DNA of 64,000 bases from positions 5,168,825 to 5,232,824 of the forward strand of contig NC_037261.1 of NCBI RefSeq assembly GCF_000002425.4, read 5' to 3'. The stretch comes from Physcomitrium patens (lineage: Eukaryota; Streptophyta; Bryopsida; Funariales; Funariaceae). A model generated the notes under the pieces. That model did no database searches. It saw only the letters and a program-made list of their open reading frames with translations, and had not been told where the DNA came from. The position numbers and the translations under genes were made by a program. Each line of letters opens with the position of its first letter. Position 1 is the stretch's first letter. Of this stretch, positions 49,438 to 62,649 are shown piece by piece.

Positions 49438-50649
49438 GGGACTCATTCAGCCAAGGATTTCAGGTTCAATTTAAATTTGTAATCACGCGTAGCCTCACAC
49501 CCCAGGATGGGAAGTCGTTTGTAATGCATGACACATCTACGAGTGCTACCTGTTGGAAGAGTTCGTGAAGGGCATAGCAAAGGTCACAATCCTTTGTCAT
49601 ACATCAGTGTGGTTTTGACTTGTATATTGAGCAAACTGCATTGATTAATGTAGCACATTATTTGTGATGTTAGCTTCAATTTCATTAGGCTCTTCAATTG
49701 AATAGAATACTCATCATAATGTTGGCATACTTGACATACTCACACATACTAAATTTGAAAATTACTAGTGTCCTTGCTAGTCTGTCACTGGAAAATGTTT
49801 CTAAGTCTTCGAATTGTGACCGAATGATACAATATCTCTACGCCCAAATAGCTAGTGCACTTAATGAGATGGGAAAACTCCACTGAAACTATTCTAGTTA
49901 TCAAACATACTGCACTCTGCCGAAATCCTGAAAGGCCTTAGCAACTCCGTTAGCCTCTCAGACGTTCCTTCTTGTGAGCGTTCCATACAATGTCCCACAC
50001 ATCTTCAGAAATGTTCACTTCCATTTGACCTAATCAAGTGCTTCAGGAGCTTCGTAAGCAGGGGGGGGATTCAGATCTCAACCTTGAATGAGGAGAAGGC
50101 AAAAATGATCGCGCTTACTCCAAAGCAGGTACCCTGGTTTTGTCATGCATTCTAAGAATCTCTATGATTGTTCTTATAAAGAACTGATCGGATTTGTCTC
50201 CTAACTTCTCGAATGCACTCATTTGCTTCAAGTACAACTACCTCCCAAATGATGAAGTACCTGTAACCATTTCTGCATTTCTCAAAGAGCTGAAGTCACC
50301 AGCCGTAGATAAAAATATTTGTTGCAGGGTGTTGCGATAAACAACAGAAGATAGGAAAAGTGAAAATGAAAAAAAAATAAAAACTACATGGCTTGTGAAG
50401 AATAGTCAGATTCTAGGTCTGTCTAATCGATTCAAGTTGATACACAGACAACATCCTGGAAAGTTTGTTAAAAACACACAACTCTTGAAATACTAATGAA
50501 AAGCATCAGATGCCTTCCGGATTCAAAGAAACGTAGGATGAGGATGGTCTGAGCTCATAAATTCAAATAAGTGGCTTACTCAGGATGCATCATGCACTCA
50601 TCAAACAAGTATACACAACATTGAGGTTATACCTCCTCTCGAGCAAAAG
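49438..50649. other. Convergent 3' region of apyrase and the NYN gene
   Basis: Contains the apyrase 3' UTR and the 3' UTR of the NYN gene. On the minus strand a 24-codon stretch starting with ATG at 50024 (MEVNISEDVWDIVWNAHKKE) looks protein-like but stands alone. A run of G at about 50062 is notable. No gene called. Confidence 0.4.
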
Positions 50650-53600
50650 TTATTGGGTTTTCAATTGCTGTTTTAACGCATGCAGAGCATCCCGCACCTC
50701 TGGGTCCAGGTTGTGCTCCAAAAGCTTCCCTTTTGTAGAATACATTCTGCAGCCCGAGAACCCCCAAAAAACAGTTTTTCACCAAAGCAAAGAAGGTCCA
50801 ACGTAGGAGTTTCAATCGTCAACTTTACAGAAAGAGAAACGACAACTAAAACTTGCCCAGTAACGACATCACCAGGATTCGAGACTAGTTCATCTCTGGA
50901 TATCCCGCAGGGATGAACTACAAGTAGAGAAGGAAATCATACGTTTCATCATGCAGCAACTCCTGCAACTCCTTCTTTGCATCGTTGATCTACATTCAAC
51001 CATAAGATATATCATTAACGTATCACACGGCTATCAAATTCTGGAAACTTTCTTCGACTTCTCGATTCGTTAGTTTGTGACTAGATACGAGAATCAATAG
51101 CTGCATAAGTTCCCTACATATTAAGTATATCTACAATAGAATTTCATAACAATAGCTTCGGCAACCGGTACAAGTGAAGTCTTTGTCTGATAACGAGAGT
51201 ACAACCTGATTAAACGAATCAAACAAGTGTATAATCCGGTCCTTTTGAGAGAGGATCGAATAAACAAAATACTCGGAAGATTCTACAAAATACCTCTGAA
51301 ATGAGGTTTTTGCAGCTCCAGACATAAGCACCCTGTATCCATACAACAACTTTCGTTACACTCATATTTTCCAACAAGACCTAGATGGACCAAAGGATCA
51401 ACGTTGATAGCTGGGAAACAAACCTCCTCAAGACGCATACCTTTGTACAAAAATAACCCTAGGACAAGTTGATTATAGGATACAAGTTACAAACCGCGCC
51501 ATGCGCCGCATGTTGATGGAAAGTATCTGAAGTGGCCACCCAAACTTTTGGACAACCATCTGCCCTTAATAACGTGACCTGCCAAACAGTATAATTCGAC
51601 ATTTGCAAAACTGAGTTCCATGAAACTCCGTTATGCTCAAATTGGGTATCTCGAACAAAGCTTCGTGGAACATATGTACTAAAGGTCCCACTTTTGAGAT
51701 TCAACTGTCACTGTTATGGAGTAACCATATAAGCACGAACATCGAAATTGTTCAACAACGTAATTGAGTATTTTAGTGAAAGTTGAAGTTACTTGCCTCT
51801 CTCTCAATCCACGAGTCGGCATCTGTATTAGCAACATATACAATATCCACACTGCAGGCCACAAAAGTAGGTCACTCGCAACCAATCATATAGCATATAT
51901 GGATACAGACCCGTAGAATACCTATAGTTCTGATGGTGTCGACTGAACATCAGGTTTCAGAACAAATAAGTGTACATAAATCAAGTAATCTGGTTTATCA
52001 TATGTTTACTAGACATCATTAACACATCATGCAAGATTTAATATTGAATATATCCTGTCAAGTGGTCAATCTATGAGTGATGAAATGAACCCTTAGAGTT
52101 GAGCTTCGAAAAAATGGTTCTACTATAATCACACGATGTCAATAAAAGCTCCAAGTCCACTCTAAATGTTACTATAAATGCGTTACGAGCTTGTTTAGCT
52201 ACCTGTTCAAGCATTCCTTATGAGTGGGCAACCCAGACATTGCAGCATCAAAAACACAAACCACTTTCAGACCTGCAAGAACGATGTCCGTTGAGGCACT
52301 GTTAGAAGGATTGCTATTCAAACTGACTGAAGAGTTGGCATTGCCCACATGCTACCAGAGCATCAACGGACTGGAATAAGAAAGTAAAACCTTCATGTGA
52401 AAGCTGCAACTTCTAGAGTCACCAAATAATTTCCTACGTAACAATGTCTCTCAGTGATGAAAATGTCAAAATTTGCATGATGTCTGTAGCAATCCACCAT
52501 GGTAAGCTAGTCAAGAGGCCTCAGATCTGGTGAAATGAATTCATGTACTGAAGCAATCTCTAGAGTTAACACAAGTAATACCTTTTACATGCGTGAATGT
52601 GATAAGCTCGTGGATGAGTTTGTCTCTAGCTGTCTCTAGTTGACCGCGTGCAAAATGTTTTTTCAGTTTTGGCCAAAAGCCACACACATTGTAACCATCA
52701 ACTAAGAGCACTGATGTCGCGAAATCAAAGCCATCATTGGTGCTGCCACACATAACCCATCCCCAATAACTTAAAGCCGAGGCTCACACAAGCGGTATAC
52801 TGTGCAACACCCAACACACAAGACCCGATGAGCATTCATCATTCTCCAAGAGATGAAGAAGCTAACATCAGTTTATTAAGAGCGAGAACTGCACTATTTG
52901 AACGTGGGCGAAAGAAACATACTTATAAAGCTTGGTGGTTGGGTCAACAAAATTGTCTGCACCATCAGGCATTTCCTGCTTTTCTACCGGCTTCTTACGA
53001 TAACTCGTGCTGGGCCTTGTATTACCCCCTGATTGCTTCTTGGCGAACTCCTAATATCCAAGCAACCATGAATTTTTCTAACGTGAATCGTATACACGCA
53101 GACCAAGCAGATCCACAAATAACAAAAATTTAACCTCGATTTACACATATCAGACCAATTCTCAAAGTTGAACATCAAGTATAATTCTTTTAGTTTTTAA
53201 ATTTATATTCTGCAGAAAAACCCCAATGTGTAACAAAGAACAAATGCAGACAGCATCAAAAAATCAACAATAAAAAAAGGCAAAAACTATCACCTTGAAG
53301 AGCTTCAGTAGACGAAGGTTGCGTTTTACATTAGAGGTGATCCGCGGTGGCTGAGGAGAATCTTGATTCTAACAGCCAGCAAAATATGCGAAAAGACATT
53401 CCCTCAGACAAATTCGATTTCTATGAAACAGAAAATTCAAGAGTTCGCCTGTGTTGTCACCCATTTATGACAATACAAAGCCCTTCAAAATCATAAACTC
53501 CTCAGAAATGACTCGGGAATTATAGTTTTTGATACGAAGTCATTATCCTTGCATTGGAATACAGTAGTTTGATACGATGTTTTAATGAATCTGAAACATG

Positions 53601-53833
53601 CCCATGCTCTGTGCGGGACATAAACCACCCGTGGTAGTAGAATGCCTTACCACGGGCGCTCCATGCTACACTAAAAATCGAACCATAATCAAAAGCACGG
53701 GGGAAGTGGAAGCGAGCAGGGGCAGATAGTAAAGAGGAGAATTGAATATACGAGAAAAAAAAAATACCTTGCCAGAAGCAAAAACTACAAAAGAAGAACA
53801 CGGACGAAGGCTCAAGGAAAGAGCAGGAGCCAT
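50650..53833 (-). CDS. YacP-like NYN domain protein, probable organellar ribonuclease
   Basis: Ten exons in consistent phase: 53833-53768, 53368-53294, 53050-52923, 52742-52582, 52272-52203, 51851-51797, 51578-51495, 51332-51294, 50989-50943, 50746-50650, giving 273 residues. Bacterial YacP (Rae1) is a ribosome-associated endoribonuclease; plant relatives are plastid-type. The NYN core is complete: LLVDGYN (102-108), VVCVFDA (147-153) with its acidic residue, VYVANTDADSWIE (171-182) and VWVATSD (197-203). The C-terminus GKLLEHNLDPEVRDALHALK is the family's usual end. The first 25 residues are Ser-rich, without acids, and followed by a basic stretch, consistent with a transit peptide. The intron after 51797 starts with GC (GAG|GCAAGT) rather than GT; this is the only phase that reads through. 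The acceptor of exon 4 has an alternative 24 bp upstream that adds eight residues. Confidence 0.9.
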
Positions 53834-54366
53834 GTCCAAGCTAAATTGACAAGACACGCCACGAGGATCCAATTTTAGCAACTCAGAGGCATCTCTTGCT
53901 CCTCCTCACAATCCTACAAATTCTTCCATGTCCGCCTCCATTTTCCAGGACTTCAGCCCCAACCGCATCCATCATCGAGCAATTCCGCAATCCCAAAACT
54001 CCCACGTATCAAAACCAAAAACCTGGCTCTCTCTCTCTCTCTCTTCCAGTGCTACGCTCAATTTGCTGCTACTGCTACTACTGCTGCTGCTGCTGCTGCT
54101 ACAATTCACTTGCCATGGGATTGAAACCCAACCACGAAACCGCAGCAAACAAAGGTCCAGGGAGATTCAAATTGAAAGATGGAGAACCATCAGATAGTAA
54201 ACATGAATTCGGAGATTGTGGGCAGCGAACGACGGATGGCGGTAATGCTTCCCCGTAATTCCACCGCCACCCACATCAACAACATCGTCGTCGTCGTCAT
54301 TTAATTGCGAGATTGCAATGCTTCGAATGTCTGGCTGACAGTCAGTCCCCACTCCTCGTCACGACG

Positions 54367-54536
54367 TGTCGCAGAAACCTCTCCATTCACTCGACTGGCT
54401 CCGCCATTTTGGGCCGTCAGATTTCATCTCCCGCTCACATGCTATCTCAACCGCTGATTAGAATTATGGGAACGGAGGGAGGGAACGTAGGGGATCCAGG
54501 AGGCGGGCAGGTTGGGAACTCTGAAGCCATTCCTGA
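54367..54536 (+). repeat. Inverted duplication, left arm
   Basis: Shares long stretches with the reverse complement of 56242-56393: TCGCAGAAACCTCT at one end, CTCAACCGCTGAT and GAACGTAGGGG in the middle, GGCGGGCAGG near the other end. About 170 bp, 1.7 kb from its partner. Confidence 0.75.
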
Positions 54537-55792
54537 TTGGGCCCGCACTGATACAAATTCAAAGACATGGGTGCAGAATTTTGTTCATAGGCAGCCTCAC
54601 TTTCCCACTTTTCAACCATCCCTCTTGTTCCAAGCAATTCTTTTCAAAGTATTTATTTACAGTGTAGCCCTGAGGAAGAGGGTAATGCTGATGCCCTTAC
54701 TACTTACCCGGATGACTCCTTCCTTTCAAGTTTGTGTGGCTTACCTGGGCATGGCATTGGATAACCTTTCTCATTTATAAATTATTATCAAAATACAACT
54801 AAAAACTAATTTAATTATACCTTACAGCTTCAACTATGTTATCTTTTCTAATACAATTGTATATGTCTAGAAGAAATTGCAGATGTTTTTAAAAGCTACA
54901 ATGTTTGCAGATATTTTTATATTAATCTTATTTATTTTAATTATTGATTTATCCAAACTATGGTTTCTTTTAGTAATATTATTCTAATCAACATGTTTCA
55001 ATATTTTTTTGTATTATGTTTTTTTCTAGTTTATTATTATAAATAAATTTTTAAAATTTTTAATTTAAATATAACATTTTTACCAAAGAAAACATTTAAC
55101 CTAATTTTCCATGCATGCATGTAAATACATATATATATATGTTTTTTAATTTAACTTATAAAATATAAAATGAATGAAATAACTACTATTATTAAAAACA
55201 TATGTCTTATCATCTTCTATATATATATATATATATATATTAAAAATATTAAAATATTAATTGCAACTTAGAAACTTCTTTGATTTATATTATATGTATA
55301 TGCAAACATAAAATTTTATTTTTTCTTCAATCTTATTTATTTCTTCTGAGGAAATTTAAATAAAACATATATATACATACATCATTATCTTTAATGTTAT
55401 ACAAACGTCTTATAATATATAATACAAATATTTGTATTAAACATTTCTTATGTTTAAAACGAATTTGATATCATATTTATTCAGTAGTACTTCCATTGCA
55501 ACTATTTGTTAAGCTACTTTAATTAGAGCTTATGCTTCTTAAAATAAATTGAAAATAGTCATGAGAAGATTAAATAAAAATTTACAAGATTAAGTAACTA
55601 GTAATCTGGTTAATTATCTAACATGTCATCTTAATTTAACATAATTTTATTTATTCTTAGAAGTAAAGTTTATTATAAGCTATATCTTGCATTAAAATAC
55701 CTCTTTTATAAATTTGATTTAATTATGTAATTATTTGTGGTAAAAAACGTATGATATAATTTTATTGAATTACTTTAGATCCATAATTATTT

Positions 55793-55796
<4 letters not shown>

Positions 55797-55832
<36 letters not shown>
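55797..55832. repeat. (AT)n microsatellite
   Basis: Perfect TA dinucleotides lying between the two arms of the inverted duplication. Confidence 0.95.
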
Positions 55833-55836
<4 letters not shown>

Positions 55837-56241
55837 TAAAAACTAAGGTTTTTTGTGCATTACTATAGTTTTCAGACTATTATTTTAAAAGTGGAACTAT
55901 TTTGTTTTCATAAAACTAAAACCAATTAATTTAAATATTTTTTAATGAAATAACACATGTTATACAGTTTTAAAAATTATCTAAATAATCGTGTTGAAGT
56001 TTTTTTTCCTTTTTTGTTTGGATCATCACATTGTATGTTGATGCAATGTAAATTTTTCAAAAATATTTTAAACAGATTTTAATTTAGTTTATACAAGATA
56101 TATTTTATAATGTATTTAATAAAATATTCTAATACTATCTATAGAATTTATGAGTTGCAAGAATTCTTCCTAAAAACAAAGGTATCATGTACATCGAAGG
56201 TTGTTGTATACAACAACAAACAAAAATAAAAATAAAAAGTT

Positions 56242-56393
56242 GTTAATGGCTTCTGAGTTCCTCCAACTGCCTGCCCGCCCCCTGGTTCCCCTACGTTCTC
56301 TCCCTTCGTTCCCAGAAATCTTATCAGCGGTTGAGATAGAGGGGTTTGGGATCGCAAATGAATCTGCGATTGAATAGAGAGGTTTCTGCGACA
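56242..56393 (-). repeat. Inverted duplication, right arm
   Basis: Reverse-complement partner of 54367-54536. Two small indels separate the arms, and neither preserves a common reading frame, so this is not simply a duplicated coding exon. Confidence 0.75.
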
Positions 56394-56908
56394 CAATTCA
56401 ACGAAGGCCCCTCCATTACTGGATGGATGAATTAGTACGTGAGTAGATAGATGGTCTTTGTGGATGCGTTTCGTTGCTTGATAATTGGATGGATGGTTCC
56501 GTGGATGGATGATACGCCTTCGATGTTTCGTTGGATTTACTCGAATTTCATCTTAGAAATTATCATTCCTAGTTTGGATGAATGTGGTGTATCTGTGTTC
56601 AAAAGTAGAGCTTTTGAAGGCTTTGTGCATGGTTTTAATGAGTTATGAAAACGAAGAAACAAATTGTGGGTGGAAAAATGGTTAGAATAGAATTAGACAA
56701 TAATATTAATAATCATAATAATAACAACAACAAAAAACATAATAATAACAACAACAAAAAACATAATAATGTGATTAATCAAGGGTGAGATTATAATTCA
56801 AACACAAAATGAAAGGAGCTTAATTTGAGGAACAAAGATGGGTTTTCTATTAAGTTAAAAAGTCCAGAAGCATTTTCAATACAATCACATACATGCATAT
56901 GGATATAC

Positions 56909-56950
56909 CTCTCTCTCTCTCTCTCTCTCTATGTGTGTGTGTGTGTGTGT
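56909..56950. repeat. (CT)n(GT)n compound microsatellite
   Basis: About eleven CT units followed, after an AT, by about nine GT units. Confidence 0.95.
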
Positions 56951-57504
56951 TATCAAGAATTACAAAACTGAGATCATTGGTGGGAATCTAATATCTACAA
57001 ACAGAATTTTAACTTTGACTTAATACTTCCAATTTCAATGTTCAAAAACATTGCATATTTCCAATGTTTTTGTGTGCCCCAGAAGTTCGAAATGTTTTTA
57101 AAAAACCAGTAATCAAATAAGACAATCACAGACCTTTTAAGACTACTTCCATTGATTTGAAAACGAGGTCTTAGAATCGTATTAATCATTTAGAGGCATT
57201 TATTTATTCATTCATTCATTCGAGTAATTGAAGTTCACATGAAAGTTGAATTGTACTTCAAACACTATAAAAATAACATATAAACACTTCAAAGTGAGTA
57301 ATCATTCTTTTAAAAGATCACAAATCATTTCATATAATAAACCACTTCACTAATTTCAATAATAAAAATAAAAATAAATATCTTATTCCCTCAAATATCA
57401 CGTTAAATTGTAAAGCTTATTTCATTATTTGCAACCATACTAAGCATGTTAAGTGTGTTAATTAATACACATATACAACCCCGAGGAGGAGCGAGCTTGG
57501 CGAG

Positions 57505-57531
57505 GAGGGAGGGAGGGAGGGAGGGAGGGAG
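57505..57531. repeat. (GGGA)n repeat in the eL37 promoter
   Basis: Six to seven GGGA units, about 120-145 bp upstream of the eL37 ATG, strand-asymmetric purine tract. Confidence 0.9.
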
Positions 57532-57536
57532 CTGGA

Positions 57537-57546
57537 TTAGGGTTTT
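57537..57546. promoter_or_regulatory. Telo-box in the eL37 promoter
   Basis: TTAGGGTTTT, the reverse of the AAACCCTAA telo-box, about 100 bp upstream of the eL37 ATG. Typical of plant ribosomal protein genes. A pyrimidine-rich leader (TCCTCCTCCTCCTG) follows between it and the ATG. Confidence 0.65.
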
Positions 57547-57648
57547 ATAGCCGAGGCGGCACGTGAAGCTCTTGCTCTTGGTGCCATTGTCGTTGTTAAT
57601 CATCCTCCTCCTCCTGCTGCTCCTGCTCCTCTGCAGTTGTGATCCAAC

Positions 57649-58993
<1,345 letters not shown>

Positions 58994-60728
58994 GGTGGAG
59001 TTAGTTTCGGCATGTGATGTGAAGCACTTGTACCAATCATTTTCGTGAAGCCGAAATTTGATGGCATTTAAAGCCCTGTCTGCTATGCCAAAGCAACATC
59101 CTGGCCTAGTTGTATTTTCTTGAATGGACCGTTTCCTAGGCGAACTTGTTCGACTTTATCTGTCACCTCGTTGTATTGGATAATGTTTGCATTTCACGGT
59201 ATGTATCAGCTAGCTTGCTTGTCAGTTTATTCATTTTGAAATTTGACACTCAGAGACCGTAGTCAATTACAGTAATGGTCCAGTGAATGCAATGACTTCC
59301 ACTCTCTCATACAACTAAGTAGTGAAAGGTGATATCGCAAAGGACTGCAAGTGTCTGTTGAAGGCATCTTTAGATCCAAGCCCTAGGAACTACTACTTCG
59401 TAAGGTATCGGAATTTATTTGTCCCGGCCATGATGGTATACCAAAGGATTTTTTTCACGTTCCCAGAAGTCTCACAACCTTAGATTGTATCATTTCTTTA
59501 GAAATACTGCACATGATTTAGTAGGCGAGAGTACATGATAAACAGTACCCATGATAAGTAATACTTTTAATTAATTGAGTGTTGCTCTAAAAAGTATTTC
59601 TCACGTGACTGGTACTGGAGATTTGAGGTGTGCACAAATGTATTCTTCACTATTGTACATGATTGATGTACTTTCTTTCAATACAAGTATGATCATTGAC
59701 ATGTATTATCTGTTGTCTGCAGTATGATAATGTACTCTAATAATTTTTGCTTTCACCAAAACACAGTTTCTCGAGGTAAATTTACTATCAATTCTCTTCA
59801 AGCATTCTGTTGAGTTATTACATCTTTTTCTTTGTGTTACTTACATACAAAACCATATTATCATTTAAAAAAACTACAACAAAAAAGAAAGCTTGAATTT
59901 TATACTGATAAAAAAAAACTATTTAATCATCTCATAAATAGTCTACATGACACAAAGTGATCAAATAAGACAATAAAATGGTACTCGTATTAAATGGATG
60001 ATGAATAATGAAAATTTAAAATTTACAATAATCATGTTAGTAAAAATAACAATGTTAAACATATTTTTAACGTCGATTTTTTAAATCTATAGGTCTGTTA
60101 AGATATTGGTGATTGCAGATGCATTCTAATGCTCAAAGAAAACAAGTAAAGCCATTTGTTAATCTTTTACTTCTTTTATTTTCCTTATGCTACATTTATA
60201 TATTTATAAATGCAATTATAGAGTCCAGGGTTTGCTTTAATATTTTTTTTTGCAAGTCATTAAACATACCAGCTGATTTTAAAGGACCATGGTATTATAA
60301 ATATTATTTAATATCTTTTTGGTTTTTTTATAATAAAAACTTGCAATACATATGTATATACATATTAATACATGTATATATAAATATTTTTTAATGAAAA
60401 AATTTAAATAATATAAGTTAAAGAATATCATAATTATTTAGCTACTTTCAATCTATTTTAAATTAATCATTTCTAAATACATTTTAAGATTCTTTAATAT
60501 TCAATGTATATGGATTCAAGAACCAATCTTGACTTCAATATATGAATATATTAAAAAAAAAAAAAAAAAAAAAAACTTGAAAAACATCTTCAATCTAATG
60601 CCTTTATTAATAGCTATTTTAAAATAGCTAAGATATTAATACTAAGCACTAATAAAATTAGACTACATTTTGATTTTGATACAAAATATAGTTGATTTTA
60701 AAATATCTTTAAATAGTAATATATAAAA
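58994..60728. other. eL37 3' UTR and AT-rich spacer
   Basis: The first few hundred bases are 3' UTR. From 59.7 kb the DNA is AT-rich. An open frame at 60113-60394 is a chance product of AT-rich sequence. A run of 23 A lies at 60553-60575. No gene seen. Confidence 0.45.
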
Positions 60729-61360
60729 AGTTGCTAAAACAACACCTCCATGTTGTTAATGCAACACCCCTTTGGGATCTCATGATTAATTTAGTTTATT
60801 TCATGTCCTTGTCTCTAATCCCTGTCTGAAGTATCATGTCTCAATCATTGATCCCTCCAACTTTATCTTCATCTCCTTGTCATAATTACTAATGTTCATC
60901 CTCCATTCTTATCCCTTATCATTGTGAATGATAACTTTAGGATTTTATAGATGGTTCCTAAGTAAGAAACATAAATTGCATTAAGAGTTATATATCATTT
61001 TTTATAAAATGTGAATAAGAATAAGAAACAAGTATTGGAAACAAATACAAGGATTGGAAATTGAGACAAGGGCTAGGAATGCAGGACATGGAATGGAGAC
61101 AAGGGGGTAGAGACAAAAGACATGCACTAGGAATAGGAAAATGGGAGTAGAAAACAAGGATGAGAGGGTTGGAGACTTGGAACCAAGGATAGGCAATACA
61201 AGATGGGAACTAGGAATATGAGACATGGACATAGGATGGAGGATATGAATTACAAACAAAGACTAGGAACAATGACTATAGATTGAAGATAGATTGAATT
61301 AATCATTAAAATTGAGGAGGATGTTGTATTAACAACCTAGGGCATTGTTTTAGTAACTTC
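60729..61360. mobile_element. Foldback/MITE-like element with terminal inverted repeats
   Basis: The left end (AGTTGCTAAAACAACACCTC, then TGTTGTTAATGCAACA) is the near reverse complement of the right end (about 61313-61360). These are roughly 47-bp terminal inverted repeats. Inside, 60790-60920 is pyrimidine-rich (CATGTCCTTGTCTC) and 61010-61300 is purine-rich (GAGACAAGG, GGACATGGA), so the arms continue inward and the whole 630 bp can fold on itself. There is no coding sequence. Both flanks are AT-repeat-like, so a target duplication cannot be told. Confidence 0.65.
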
Positions 61361-61363
61361 CTA

Positions 61364-61395
<32 letters not shown>

Positions 61396-61442
61396 AAATT
61401 CTAAGAAAATTTAGTTAATTTAAAATTTATTACATGTTTTAA

Positions 61443-61488
<46 letters not shown>

Positions 61489-62152
61489 AAATTAATGATA
61501 TCCAATTGAATGAAAAAAAATTATTCTAGAAAAAAATATAAAATGTTGAAGAAGCATCTCTACTATACTTAAACCTTTGATTCATTTTATTTTTTTATTT
61601 TTTTATTTTTTAATATTATACATCAATACCTTGCTTTAACATAGTTTTCCAAGAAAATGCAATGGATGATAATGCTAGTCATAAATATGAATACATATTT
61701 TAGTTACTTACATAATATCAAAAGACTATTAAGGGTTATAAATCATTCAAATAAATACCTCTTAACACTCAAAAGCAATTAAAATCTGTAATTTCAAGAT
61801 TAAAACTCTTATCCATTTTTTGGTGTAATATTCATACAAAATTGTAAGTATTTATAATTTTAGTAAAATTTAATTCCGAATAAAATATACAAGCATTTAC
61901 AATCATATGACTTATTACAACATGACTTAGCAAGTAGATAATTTTAACTAGTATATTACAAAAAATGCAAAAATAATACTAAAGTTAAGATAAAACTCAC
62001 TTTTCTAAATTTTCATTCATAATATTTCAAAATAAACGTTGTAACCAGTATGACATATTTGACATAATCACAAATTATTTTAAATTCTAGCAACTATACC
62101 AACAAGGTTCTTCTTATCTTATAGTATATAAATTTTTGCTAGTAGAAATGCA

Positions 62153-62183
<31 letters not shown>

Positions 62184-62555
62184 CTTGATCATATAATAAT
62201 GTAATAATATAATTTATTATATATATATAAAATAAAACTTCATTTGATTATTGTTATATAAGATCAAATGAACTCGTGTTGTTGTCACGGAAAGATGAAG
62301 CATGACTCAAATGAAGAATTTTTTTTGAGCCAAAGAATATTTTTCAAATATAAATACAATAAAATATAAATAGAAAGAAATAAAACATACATTAGAGCTT
62401 TCAGCTACAAAGTAAGATAGGTAAACGTGAGCTATTGTCATAGAAGTAGTTAATTTTCTTCAAGGAATTACTTGTGAAAAAATATAAAAAAATATTAAAT
62501 TATATTAAAAAATCATAAAAGTATATTAAGATACTCAAAGATATATTGAAATTAA

Positions 62556-62586
<31 letters not shown>

Positions 62587-62649
62587 ATAATTAAAACATA
62601 TGAAAAAATAATATTCAACGTAGAATTTAAACTTTCATTTCTAAAAAGA
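61361..62649. other. AT-rich spacer with microsatellites
   Basis: (AT)n tracts at 61364-61390, 61447-61485 and 62153-62180, and an AAAT repeat near 62561-62587. If the Helitron extends past its helicase, its 3' end should lie in this stretch, but I could not place a terminal hairpin or CTRR end. Confidence 0.5.

Larger units (their letters stand above)
53834..57536. other. Spacer between the NYN gene and eL37, mostly AT-rich
   Basis: 53834-54560 is GC-richer and serves as the NYN promoter. It has open frames on the plus strand but none with recognised homology, and CT and CTG triplet runs near 54.04-54.10 kb. 54.78-56.15 kb is AT-rich with (AT)n tracts at 55219-55241 and 55797-55832. An inverted duplication brackets this AT-rich block (54367-54536 and 56242-56393). 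56.45-57.45 kb shows nothing coding. Confidence 0.45.

Noticed and set aside
50890-50917. Short last exon of the NYN gene (ending LRDIQR)
   Set aside because: It is in phase with good splice signals, but the exon at 50746-50650 is also in phase and encodes the family's conserved C-terminus GKLLEHNLDPEVRDAL, so it is preferred. An alternative isoform remains possible.
53651-53670. 20-bp exon in the NYN gene between exons 1 and 2
   Set aside because: Splice signals look good, but including it brings a stop codon at the next junction.
60113-60394. 93-codon frame rich in Ile, Phe and Tyr
   Set aside because: Composition is what random AT-rich DNA gives; no homology or splice context.
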